The translations under genes were made by a program, and so were the position numbers. The notes beneath the pieces are model-generated. The model was not told the DNA's origin. It did no database searches and was given only the letters and a program-made list of their open reading frames with translations. A stretch of DNA of 27,500 nt from Tubiluchus corallicola. Taxonomy: Eukaryota > Priapulida > Priapulimorpha > Priapulimorphida > Tubiluchidae. This document shows, piece by piece, positions 1 through 12,800 of this stretch (position 1 is the first letter of the stretch; each line of letters begins with the position of its first letter). The stretch spans positions 1 to 27,500 of the forward strand of contig JAQGDQ010000140.1 in NCBI GenBank assembly GCA_030141605.1, in the 5' to 3' direction.

Positions 1-765
1 AAGTCAAAGATCATAAATATCTCCGCACACGACCTTGAAAACCTCCTGGCAATAAATGTGGCCTAAAGACTAAATCAAAACACTAGACCACAAGTGCTTT
101 GCAAAACAAAGATTTTAGCTTTTAGTGCATAATTATAGCCTACATCTCAAGTGCTGAGAACCTACAACAACATTTAGGCCTAGCCTTGGCAAAACTCTCA
201 AGAGCAAAAGCGTGTGACAATTTCCAAAACCCAGAGATAATCTACACTTGTTCTTGGGGTCGTGTTATTTCAATCAAACTTTTGTTATGTGACACAACTA
301 ATGATTTAGAATTTCAGATCGTGGATTAACACTGAAGTCTATAGCTTAATACTGAAGTCTGTGAGAACGGTAGTAGAACGAGGATAATAAAGTGATGCTG
401 AGGTCTGTGTTTCAGATTTGAAAAAGCCGCCAGCTTCAGGCTGTTTTTATTCAAACAGATGGTTGTAAAGAAGTAAGGTCAAGGTGGAAAATGTAGTATG
501 TAAATCACAGATTTACTTTAAGCACCAGAAAAAATGGCTATGTAGTCTATCAATATGCAATTAATTTTTACAGTAGTAGCAAACACAACTGAGATAACAA
601 TCATAAAGTAATCTGATATTGGTAAAATTGGAGAGGATTTCGATTTAATTCGCAAAAGAATGATTGTTTTATTGAATTTTATTGAATGTTAAGTAAACAA
701 AATGTATCAACAAAAATGTGTTGAAAGCCGTTTTCTGAAAACGTATCACGAAAGAAATGACATAC
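1..765 (-). other. Start of the intron after module G
   Basis: Intron sequence downstream of the last visible donor. I find no exon 1 of a further module here, which is unsurprising because the exon 3 to exon 1 introns in this gene are 862-1974 nt. A short direct repeat (ACTGAAGTCT twice) lies near 332-360. The rest is unremarkable AT-rich sequence. Confidence 0.6.
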
Positions 766-831
766 CCAATATGTAGCGTTGACCGCAAATGTTCAGTAGC
801 TAAGAGTAAGTTTTCAAAATTGAATGGCAGT
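766..831 (-). CDS. Module G exon 3 (66 nt), zinc-finger histidines
   Basis: Acceptor TTGCAG and donor GTATGT. Gln is completed, then L-P-F-N-F-E-N-L-L-L-A-T-E-H-L-R-S-T-L-H-I and a split Gly. It is the last exon in the window. Because the codon is left open and a good donor follows, at least one more exon, presumably an eighth module, lies beyond position 1. Confidence 0.88.
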
Positions 832-3800
832 CTGCAACAGTGAAAAAAGTTTAACAAAAAAAACATTCAAATTTTTGCTTAAAACACATGTCATTTTAGT
901 AGAAATTCACATGAACTAAAGCTGTGAGTGTGATGCAACCTGAAATCACAAGGTTCTGGGTTCAAGTCCTGGTTGCCCTAATGTTTTTCAACACTGTCTT
1001 CAAATAATTAGCATTAGGTTAGTTGTTCTTTGTATAATGTCTTCCTTAACATTTGACTGTTTCCTTTTTTTGTTTTTTCAGTATTTATGTCAGATATTTT
1101 ATTTGCCTTTCGCATTATGCAAAAGTGTAAAAAATCTGCAAAAAGAGAGTCAAATTTCAAACAGAAATTCAAATATTTAAATAATTCAACTTTTTCTTTA
1201 CAAAAAATGGTAAATTAGTGAAATAAAGAACGAAGCACAAAAATAATTTACTTATTGGAAAAACCAAGTATAAAAAGTAATATTAAAACTAAGTGAAATC
1301 AGTAAGTGTGCTTGCAAACCAAAACCATCCAGAAGTCGGCATAGTTAAAACTGCATTATGATGCTTCAAAGTAGAATGGAGTAAAGTTGAGTCAATATTT
1401 TCTTTTTTATAAAAACAAATGCTAAATATACTGAATATTCATATTCTAGCACCTAATCACCAGGAAATGTTCAAAAATCACTAAAAATTAAATTTTATAC
1501 CCTCTACCCACTTCTCTGGCTAAAAACTGCAATTGTGAAAAACTTGGTATTTTCAAACTCCAATAGTAGTTCGTGGAAGCAGTCATTTTGCTTGCAGTTT
1601 TTTCTGTTGCCAAGCACAGATCTTCGTCTGGAAGAGCCATCTACTGGAGTTGAATGTGTTCTTGCAAAGTCCATAGCAACCACCCACTCGTATGGTGGCT
1701 AAGTGTTTTGCAGAAACGCGACAAAAAACAATAGCTAGCTAGCAATTTTCTCAAGATTATATTTTCCAGTGTGCATCGTTTTTTAAGATGATGATTTTTG
1801 ACGAATAGCTTCCACCTCAACTTCAATGCGGATTATCTCAACTTAGCATATAACACGGAGCTATGAGGTTGGCATCAAAATGATGAAATGGAATTTCAGG
1901 GAACGAGAACAACTAAAGTTTAACTACCTTCCGGACATTTTTTGCTGTGCAAGCACACATATTAAGAAATGATAGAGAATAAGCGTGTATACGTACTGGC
2001 AGACCGAACACGAATACGTATGAGGGGTTTTATCCATGTTCATTATCAAATGATTGTCTTCAAAGGCAGAATGAACCAGCTAAAAATAAAGTAACGTAAA
2101 ATTTCTCACTTTCATGGTGTGTCATATATACATTTGTATCACTTGAACTTGATTAAATTACTTTGAATAGTTTCATAATGTAAATGAATTTGAATTAATC
2201 GTTGTTAGATTTAGTCGAAAAACTCTTACGATAAATTTGATGAAATTCACTTTAGCACAGATATGTAAAACTTAATGTAATAGTATTGACAGTGTAAACA
2301 AATTTAAATTCTATTGTTACAATCCTATGAATACAATGAATCAAAATAAATTCTGTTCAAGTTCAAATTTCAGTGCCAGAATACCAAAAAATATTACATT
2401 AATTACCTAATTAAACTCAAGTTCAATCCTACAAAAGTCTAATACAGTTTTCCCTCACTTATCGCGGGTTTTCCGTTCCAGGCCCACCCCTGGATTCCCG
2501 CGAAGTAGGGACGCTATACTTAATTTAGTAGTTATGCTTTATTTTGAGTCTTTATAAACCCTCCCCACACTCTTATGTACATAACGCTTTCCCATTCCTT
2601 TAATAACTTTTCCCATTCTGTACATGTGCCTTTTAAAAAACTTTACTTAGATGTTCATAAAAATGTTTTAAACTTTTAAACCTAGATAGGTGTACGTACA
2701 ATCTCATGTCGGCAAGTAGCATCTCAAGCGGGCGCATGTACTACATTTCGTTTTTGGTGTGTATTCATCCGCCGAATAAACACACTATTTACTGTAAATG
2801 GTAATTTTTATGATTTATAATATTCTTTTAATGTTAGAAATAATATTTTTGATATATTTTTATACATTTTGCATTTTTATGTATAACTGTACATTACTGT
2901 ACAATACGTGCTATGCATGTGCAAAAATACTTTAGACGGAGTACTGCAAAAACCCGCGAAACAGCGAGTCTGCGATAAACGGTCCGCGAAGTAGCGAGGG
3001 AACCCTGTAAAATAAGTAAAACATGCCAATGTCTTTAGCATGTTTTCTAAAACTAGCCTATTAAATCTTATGTTTCTCACAAAGCATAGTTAGAAAATCA
3101 TAGCACTTTTTGTGCAATTGAAGTTTAGCATAAGTGCTGATAATCATCATGGCAACACTGAAAGAGCTATTTTTAAACCAACTGCTTGTTTATACTTTTA
3201 CATGCAGTTGTTTTTACGAAGAATATATTTACCTTGTAAAATATCTCAAGTGACAAACGTAACATAAACGGTTGACGTAAGTCTTCACAAATTTTAATGG
3301 AAATGAGTTACGATTGGCGATAATACCAGTATTATACATATATTATATAGTAAATGATACAATTACTCTTAAATTTATAAAAATAGTACATTATAATTAC
3401 CCTTACCTATATAATATTGATATTATAGTAAGCCTTATCTGTATAAAACTATGTTATAATTATGCATAATTGTGCAAAACTAATATATGGTTACTTTAAT
3501 TAATGTTAAATCAATGCTATTACAATCCTTATAAATATAAAACTAATATTATATTTATTTTACCTGTATGTCTTCAGGTATAAGATTTGCATCTTTCGCA
3601 TCTTCTTGTAAAATAGTCATTCTAAACAAACGTGAAAGTAAAAATACTAACATAAGAAATCGTATTTACAATAAACTACGAACTATGAATTTTGTTTCAC
3701 ACATCAAAAAATACAATATCAAACACATTAATAAACTTTAAATAAAATAATTTGAGTAGTGCGAGGTGAGTGTACGGCCATACGGTCATTAACACACTCA

Positions 3801-6800
3801 CCTTACTTAAATGAAAAAATGATTATAGTTATGCATGCTTCTGTAGATAACTTAATGTAAATAAGGATGAAGTAAATGATGTAATAATAGCAATGGTATA
3901 AGTGCAATAAACCTAAAAGTTGAGAAAGGAAAACATAATATGTAATTACGACTTTGAGTGAGCCTTAAAGAGTGAAATTTTTTTTAAATAGTTACGAATT
4001 TGAATTATGTGATTATCTGTCAATGCACCAGTTACTTATATTACAATGCACCATATTACTTACTTGTATATACAATGATACACACATACACACAAATGTA
4101 CCCAAATTTTAATAAACTGTTAATGTTTTGCATATCTATTCGGTAAAGGACATTTGGGGTGTCGTGAATACAGTACTTGTGAGTATATGTTAAATGAATT
4201 TTGAATGTACAGGAGCGATTTTTTTACAAAAAATCTCCAGAAAAGTAAACAGAGAGCGTTTAAGATAGTTTTCATCTGGAAAATTTATTTTCAATGGAAT
4301 GTTTTTGAATTGTTTCTAACAAATCTGTGAGGTAACAAGAATGTTCAACGTGGATTTCCCACATGTTTAACACATTCAAATTTGTAACCAAAGTTTAATC
4401 TATTACCACATATTTTAACCATGAAAAACACAGAATGCTTCATGAAGAACATAAATAAATGGTAAACAAAACAAGCAAATGAAAGGCTGGCAAAACGCAT
4501 AAAAATAATACGACATCCAATTACAGTCCTGTCTGTTAATTACTGTTATAATTGAGAAAAGGAACAATTGTGTTTTAGGTAAAACCTCACTAATTTTTCA
4601 AATGTTCTTCTATTTACCGTTTGCACTCCTACATATTGAATTACAAAGTTCTGCAGCACTTTTCTACATCGTCAGGCAGTTTTTTTCATAGCAGACATTG
4701 ATACTTGATTAATAGCAACTGATTTTTTTACTTTTGAAATACTTTTGAAATCAATTCCCAGTAAAACATGTTTTTTCTGTCCCACGCCACACGTTCAGAA
4801 GTTTTATTAAATCCAATGACATTGTCTTTTAAGGCCCACCACAAGCTGACACACCAACGCCCATTTGTTTCTGCTAAAGCCGTACTTAATAGATGATTTA
4901 AAGGTTTTTTCCGCAAGATTCAAAAATCGATTAACAACTCAAAAATCAATTAACAACTCAAAAATTGATTAACAACTCAAAAATCGATTATTACCAAACC
5001 GAAAAGCCATTCCTTGTACTGCAGTTCATACCTCTCCATGCAGCTTTACTAAAATGAATTACAATCCTAGATACTAGAATAATAGCCAAACATATAAATT
5101 CTTTAATAATTACTGACAAAATTATTTATACGATAATAACAGGGATAGACATACCTGATGTGTATCGGTGAGCGAAAGTGTTCAGCCGTCGAATACAGAT
5201 TGGCAAAATTAAATGTAAGCCTGTGAAAATAGAATTATTGTATAAGATTATATAATATGTTTTTTTATATAATCAGTCTATTCTCTTCTCTATAGATGCC
5301 ACCTGGTTATAGCTATAGTAAAACTTCTACACTGCCGTTTAATAGACTCAGTTTGAGAAAAAAGTGTTTTGACCCAATTAACTAATTGAATCTATTACCT
5401 GATGGATGTGGCATTACTATTATAGAAGTATGGAGGATGAAGTCTTCACTCATCAATTTAGTATGTTTTTTTATATATTTTATTGGGTAACCGCAATTAC
5501 AAATTACACAATACACACACTTATTATAAAGATATAATTACACACATATACAGCGCTACAAAAAACCTATACCACGTTATCAAGAACACAATTACACAAG
5601 TCAAACTCAACAATTTAAACCAAAGACACAACATCAAACCTTGATGTATAAACCCAATGGTACAACATGAATATACATAAACACAAATTTAAGATAGTTG
5701 CATTACACATGTAGTATTTAGTTCACATAAGTGATGTTAGTTACATATTTAGTTCGTATTTTTTCAATTTATAATAAGTACATTCTGGAACTGAAACATT
5801 TTAAAGCAAAATTACACGCACTTTGGAGAATTTCTGAAACATTCGAGCCTAATAGTAATTTTAATTTGTCATCATCTAATAAGTTGGTAAAGTTTGGATA
5901 GTATGCACTGCAAAGGCTGTGAGAGCTTTAAATGTCAGCTATACCTACGGTCTATTTTTCAAAATTTACTCTGTTTTCTTAGTTGTTCTATGATGTTTAC
6001 GTTTGTAAAGCTGCAAAAGATTACTGCTGTTGCATCAGCTGCATGGCAGCAACAGTTAACTGATTTAACATTTTTGTGAAAAGCAGTCAGAGCTTCAAAA
6101 ACAAACCGATAGACGTGCGATTAAAAGTTTAGCTTCCATAAATTCTCGGGTAACAAGGTTAACAATACCATATTAGCCCATACTGTAGTGCACATAAAAC
6201 GGCATCAAGTAAAGATGACATAAAAGCAGCAAAAGCTCTTTGATCTCCCGAAGTATCTTATTTTAAGTACCTCAAGCAAAAACATTGAGTCAATTACGCA
6301 GAGTTCTTTGACTCAGTTGCCAGCAGCTTTTATATTAATTTGAATACCAGCAGCCCATACAAACTAGTACTACGGCCAAATCACGTTGAAAACACCGGTT
6401 CTCGTCTGATCACCAAAGTTAAGCAACGTAGAGCCTGTTAGTGCTTGGATGGGTGACCGCCTAGGAATACCAGGTGCTGTAGGTTTGCGGGATGCCCACA
6501 CTGTATCTCAACACTAGGCAAAGGAGCTGTACAAGCAGCCAACGGCTAGAGGGCGGAGGAGGTCAAGTAACCCAACGGCCATGTGTAGAGGAGTAAACCT
6601 TCCAAATCAGGAGTGGAGCCCCGAAGGTGGACCAGTGCAGTATGCTCACTGACTCCGGCAGCTTCTGCAGACAACCTGGTGCCAAACGTATCGCTCCGCT
6701 TTCCTTTGGACTACACCAGGGAGGAAGAGAGGGGGTTTCTGTTGTCTGGGCAACTCAGGAGCTCCATACACCTTGCCCAGGCGTGCGCCCTGGAGACGTT

Positions 6801-9800
6801 CAAGGATCGGACTCTCTTGGCGCACATTCCATTGTCTTCCGAGACAGAAGGATGCCAACAACAACAACAATACAAACTAGTCGAGTGATTGTATTAACCG
6901 TGAGTCTGATAAATGCCGTCCACTATATATTATTTATCATAGTAAAGTGTTTACAGGACTACTGTCACCATCTATCAGAAATACTGTCTTCTACTTTTAC
7001 AGCAAACAGTTTACATTGGTGACAAAGTAAAATTTTTTGCTGAACTTCAAACATAAATGAATAATAAATGCAAATAAGATTGGGTAGTGATTGTGAACAT
7101 TCAAGTTAAGCTCTTGTAAATGTAAAAAAAATAGCTATGTAATGGAGACAATGTACAAAAAAACTGCATGTTATTCATTGTTCAGTATTTACATGTATTT
7201 CAGTGGTTTGAGAGCGAGCATTAGCAGGCTAATATCTTCTTTAGAAAGCTGTTTTTGGACAAGCTGTTAAAAATTCTCTAAAACAATAAGAAAAGCTCTA
7301 TTAGTATAAACATTTCATTTTCCACACAAAGCTAATGATGAATTCTATCTCCACTTTAAAGCACAAGTCACAAATGCGTGTCGTCTCAAAAGTTAATTCA
7401 CAAAATATCATATTTTCAATTATACTAATTCTTTTAAACCATAATTTACCATTAAACCCAATTCTGCAGACTCAGAACTGTCACTGCTGCTGTTTCCACA
7501 TGCAATTCAGATGGACAAGAGAAAATCATGTAGATAGAATTATAAATAAAAGGATAAAAATACATTAACTTCCTTTCTTCTACAGATAAGTGCAATGTTA
7601 GTGTCATTAGATGCATTAATTACATTAATTAACATGAACAGCATTCAAATTTACGTTAATCGGATGCAAAAATTAATTTCAATTGCAGCCCATGAACAGA
7701 AGCAAGAACAACGTTAACTAACTATAATTACTTACCGACAGAGGGCACATTGGTACGTGTGCGGCACATTGTCTGTCTTAATGATCAAATTATTGTCTTT
7801 GTAAGCACGTTGTAACAACTGCAAATAAAATAAAATACTAAACTAGAAAAACTGAAAATTTTTTGCAAGTCCACGTGAACTTGAACCCAAGACCTTCTGC
7901 TTTCTGGGCAGCTACGTTAACTAGCACAGCTCACAAGCATTCTGACTTTTCAGACTCAGAAACCTACTCTAAAAGCTATTAGAGGTCTACCGTTGCAATC
8001 TCAGTCCACACTGCATCAAGACAGTAATTAATTAATTACTTAAGATAAGTGCAAGAATGCAGGCCCTAAATTAGAAAGTCTGACAAATTTTGCACCTCTC
8101 CTGGGACTCGAACGTTTTGCTTTCGAAGCAGGTACGCTAACCGTTACACCACAGAGAGGTATGCTGACTTTTCGGACTCAGAAATTTACACTATAGAGCT
8201 AGATGCTGTAAACTATTGACAGAGACTCACAGTCAAAAACCCTGTCACAAAAAAGCATGTTGTTTCAGAAAACGGATATATTACCGAGTAAGAGTGGTAA
8301 CATAATTCTTTTGTACATCTATGAAAAATGTTTTTTTATATTTATTTCATTTAGTGTTTTGTCATGACAACCATTCAGTCATGACATCCATCTTTTCGCT
8401 GCTTTAACAAATTTTCGTAGAGGAATTTTTTTAAAGTTTTTCTACGAAAGTTACATCCTCTCCATGTCTTCTCTGTATTAATATCCTTCATAATTTTTCG
8501 ATTTGGTCAATTTAATTACTAACAAAGTAATAAAAATACAGATCAAACTAACAATTTTAGACTGATAATGCAAAACATATAGTTTTGTTTAAAATTGTAC
8601 AGCTGTATGAGTTACTATTTAAGCTTCACAGTAATGAATAAACACTAATAGTGTTAAATTTATTTTGTTTTGTCAATTAAAGGGCTACTACATAGCTTCA
8701 ACGGCATTGAAGTTTCCTAACACATTATTATGATTACACAAAGAATTCATAGTCATTATTAAACAAAAGACTCTTATAAATTAAATAATTAACCTTTTTC
8801 TGGTGAATTTCAAACACGGGAATTGCCGTAAAGATCGCCATGTTTCGTATGAATGACGTATGAGGTACAGAAAGTGTCTTTGGTTACCAATGTTTGTTTA
8901 CCGACCTCATGACTGCACTCATAATGTTTTTCGCCTTGCGCAACAAAAAATGGTGGTTCTTCAAATTTAATACCGCTAACAACGAAGTGATGAAAATCAA
9001 AAGAAACAAGTTCTGCAGCAAGTTTATAATAAAATAAATTGAATATTTGTAATGAGAGTAGGATTTTAAGTTGTGGAAGCTTATATTATAGTGACGGTTT
9101 AGTTTGACTTTAAGTCCATAACAATATACAAACAAACAGTTTTGAATGTATTTAGTTTACCTGGATGTCCTCCGGTACTAAATCTTCCCCCAGCATGTTC
9201 TGGTGCAACACCTGGAGTCTAAACAAAAACAAAACAAACACTCAACTAATTATCGCATTTCTGATTAGGTATGATATCTGAAGTGTTTAATGGATTTTCA
9301 ACATAATTTTGTAATTATATGTATTATTTAAGCTATGCTCAAGTTACAATCAAATCATAGTTGTCTGATGGTAAACATACAACCTGTACAGAGTTCAGAC
9401 CCTGATAAGTTCCAACTTTTTTCACTAATTAAATGCTGAACTGATAAAAGGCTGAAATTAACTGTGCTAATAATTCATGTACTTACTTGTGTACTTATGT
9501 TATGCAGTCTAGTAAAAAAATCAGCAACAATTTTTGCAAATACGAGCAAAGCCACAAAACTTGACGAATGTCGTGTAAAAAGACGATGGTCCTGGAGGGA
9601 AGTTTTATACCTCTTTCGAGAGAGGGGGACCGGGCTACAAGGCAAGAGGACCTTTTTCTTTCTAAACACGTCCGACAGACTGAGTGAAAGCGCATAATGA
9701 CGCATACCTGACACATAGTCACGTCATCGATTACACTCTGCCTACAACCTTTACTCAGTACGTATGTAAATATCCTATATTTAATAGTTTAAGTAAAATA

Positions 9801-12800
9801 CGGCTGAGTCATATTGAAGGCTTTAAAAACGGTACATGCTGTTGCCCTGCCCGGTGCGTGGTATTTAGATTAAAAGCGGGGTAACAATAGTCTCTGTCGG
9901 CCTAAAAGTTTTTGAGACTACGTTAATCCAAAAACCGACTTTAAATAAAGGTTATTATTATTATGATGATGATGATGATCATTATTACTATTACTATTGT
10001 CGTCATTGTCATCGTCAGTGGCGGTGACGGCGTCATTGTTGTCGTCATCATTATCAGGTGCTAGTTAATTGTATAAGTAATGAGAATAATTACTGGTCAC
10101 TTTTTATCCAAGCGGTTATGTATAGTAAAGTAGACTCTACGGGCCTCGGTGGAAATCTGAGTTCTACTTCTACTGAATGCTATTGTAGTTTGCTGAGGTA
10201 AACATTTTGTAAGCTGACACAAAGCACCTGGCATAGTAACAATAACAGAATAACTTCAATCTGTTACAGTTAAGAGTCTTCTCAATTAAAACATTCCAAA
10301 GCCGTTACTAAAAGTTTTCTATCATGTCTGTCACAAAACTATTACTTTATTGAACTGCCTACGGAATTTAGACGTGTCACAGACCACGACATTATAACGA
10401 GGTCTAGTCGTAGTAATAAAATTACTATAATCACTATAAAAGGTAAAGCTTTTTTATTACAAAAACACCAAACAACAATACAATATAGCAAAACACATTA
10501 TGTACACATTATGGTATACATAGTAACATTAATTTCATAATAAAGTCGACATGGCATGATATCTACATAAATTGTTGCTTGCATTATTGTCAGAAGCATT
10601 ACTTGTGTGACTATAATGCAATTAATGGTGCAGGTGTTAGGATGCAAAAAGGGAAGGTAAAAATGATGGAATGATTGTGGGCAGTGCAGGAGATGAGAAT
10701 TAGTAGGATTAGGTTAGTGAAATGATGAGAATGAGAATGAATATGAGATTGATATTAGGACATCGCAAAAATATATACACATTTATAAACTTATCCTATT
10801 GTCCCTACAGATAATAATAATAATGATTTATTACCAAAAAGCAAAAATGCTACATACCCAACATGTAGTGCGGAGATTAAATGTTCACCAGTAGCAAGTA
10901 AACTTTCAAAATCAAAAGGAAGCCTATAAAGAAAACGTAAAGAAACTAAGAAAACCAAACTATGAACTATGAATTTTGTTTCACACATCAAAAAATACAA
11001 TATCAAACACATTAATAAACTTTAAATAAAATAATTTGAGTAGTGCGAGGTGAGTGTATGACCATACGGTCATTAACACACTCACCTTACCTAAATAAAA
11101 AAATGATTATTATAGTTATGCATGCTTCTGTAGATAACTTAATGTAAATAAGGATGAAGTAAATGATGTAATAATTTGAGTAGTGAGAGGTGAGTGTACG
11201 ACCATGCGGTCATTAACACACTCACCTTAATTAAATGAAAAAAAATTATAGTTATGCATGCTTCTGTAGATAACTTAATGTAAATATGGATGCATTAAAT
11301 GCTGTAATAATAGCAATGGTATAAGAGCAATAAATATGAAAGTTAAGAAAGAAATTAATAATTACGATTTTGAGTGAGCCTAAAGAGTGAAAATTTTTTT
11401 TTAAATAGTTATGAATATGAGTTATGTGATTGTCTGTCAATACACTAATAAACAAATAATGCAAACTTCATTCTTAATGACAAGAACACAGACATTAATA
11501 AAAAACCCAAAATTAAAAAAGAGGAAAATGATGGTGGTTGAAACTACCACTGTTGTTCATCTCCAGGCAAAAAGGGGAAAAAGAATCATACAAAATTACT
11601 AATACTTTTTTGAGGGAAAGGTTTGTATTATTAAAAACTTAAATAAGTCACACCAGATCTCACGTTCTAGAGTGCCAGACTGTGGAAAAAGCTTTTTTTT
11701 GTCAAGTTTCATCTGAGTAGTTCATTATTGCTAGAATTCTCTTAATGTGGAATAATTGTAAAATTACGATTATATTTATTTAGTTTTTAATGAAAAAATC
11801 TCACAATTAAGAAACAAAGAAGAAATGCAGCATTGCAAAGTTGAAACTATCTCCTCAATTTATCTTCAGGTGATAATTATTAACACATGAAGATATCACA
11901 CTAAAAAGAATACAATAACATAAAAAACTCAGAAGCTCTGTTTTATTGTATCCTTTTTAGTGTGATATCTTAATGTGTTATTAACTACAAACTTCCCAAA
12001 AAACTAGTAGTAGCCATTTTATACGATTCTCTTTTCCTTTTCTCTTTCACCAGAAGATAAATTGCAGAGATACTTTCAACTTTGCAATGCTGCATTTCTT
12101 CTTCGTTTGTTAATTGTGAGATTAATTCATTAAAAACTAAATAAATATAATCCTAATTTTACAATTATTCAATACCAAGAGAATTCTGATAATAATAAAC
12201 TATTCGCATGAAACTTGACAAAAAGGAAACTTTCTACACAGACCGGCAATTCTACACTCTGAGATCTGGCGTGATTTATTTAATGTAGATAGTTGTAGTA
12301 CGACTGGCACCTATTTCAAGGCTAGCCCTCTAATATGACATAACGCACCAGCAAAGTATTTCAGGCTCAGTTCGAACTTTAGATGCCTTTTCTCAAATGA
12401 GGAAAACACTCAGGGACAGTTTCAGAAGAAACGAGAATTGAACCAGGCATAAACTCAAAAATCAAGCTAATTAATTAGCGATTTCTTTTGCAACAGTTAA
12501 GCAAGACGGCTTAGAAATACAAGATGGGTTGCTGTACTATTATAACTAACTTAAGATGTGACATACTCGCAACGAGCTAGGTAGTCTCTGGGGCTCAACA
12601 TCCAGAATTGTTATACAAATATACACTGCACCTAGTTCGAAACCAGACTCAGGCTTATATTTTCACACTTCGTTATTTATGTGAAGTCGGATGTTTTAGA
12701 AACGTTTGCAGATTCGTTGCATTATTAAGATAAAAGACTAGTTTTGATTACACAAACAGAACAGGGAGAACAATTTCACACTTTTACAAAAGCGCGACAA

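Larger units (their letters stand above)
3622..5154 (-). other. Intron F3-G1 (1533 nt)
   Basis: It contains duplicated segment copy 1 and, farther upstream in the transcript, a 19-bp tandem repeat. The stretch 4031-4918 has a small hairpin near 4213-4238 (GGAG-GATTTTTT paired with AAAAAATC-TCC) and otherwise nothing recognisable. Confidence 0.75.
5221..7735 (-). other. Intron F2-F3 (2515 nt, longest in the window)
   Basis: It holds the 5S-derived SINE. The A-rich stretch 5490-5800 looks like low-complexity or an old retroelement end. 5800-6356 and 6882-7735 show no recognisable gene or repeat. Confidence 0.75.
7819..9160 (-). other. Intron F1-F2 (1342 nt)
   Basis: The half nearer exon F2 holds two tRNA-like units. 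A short hairpin with a 9-bp stem (TTTCGTAGA / TCTACGAAA) lies near 8413-8449. 8450-9160 shows nothing recognisable. Confidence 0.75.
9219..10857 (-). other. Intron E3-F1 (1639 nt)
   Basis: It contains a GC-richer retroelement-like stretch at about 9560-9960 followed by a trinucleotide microsatellite. 10060-10857 is AT-rich with nothing recognisable beyond short TAA runs near 10809. Confidence 0.7.

Noticed and set aside
3619-3621. ATG at the start of exon G1 as a translation start
   Set aside because: The exon is preceded by a good acceptor and its phase continues from module F. The Met is internal.
6370-6488. Functional 5S rRNA gene
   Set aside because: It is joined to a SINE body inside a target-site duplication, lacks a T-run terminator and differs at stem positions.
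6613-7022. Overlapping frames of 91, 131 and 74 codons on both strands
   Set aside because: All are contained in or run out of the GC-rich body of the 5S SINE. No protein motif is seen.
8094-8160. Functional tRNA gene on the minus strand
   Set aside because: The acceptor stem is perfect, but the molecule is short, the T-stem does not pair and the anticodon arm is imperfect. A shared non-tRNA leader links it to another copy.
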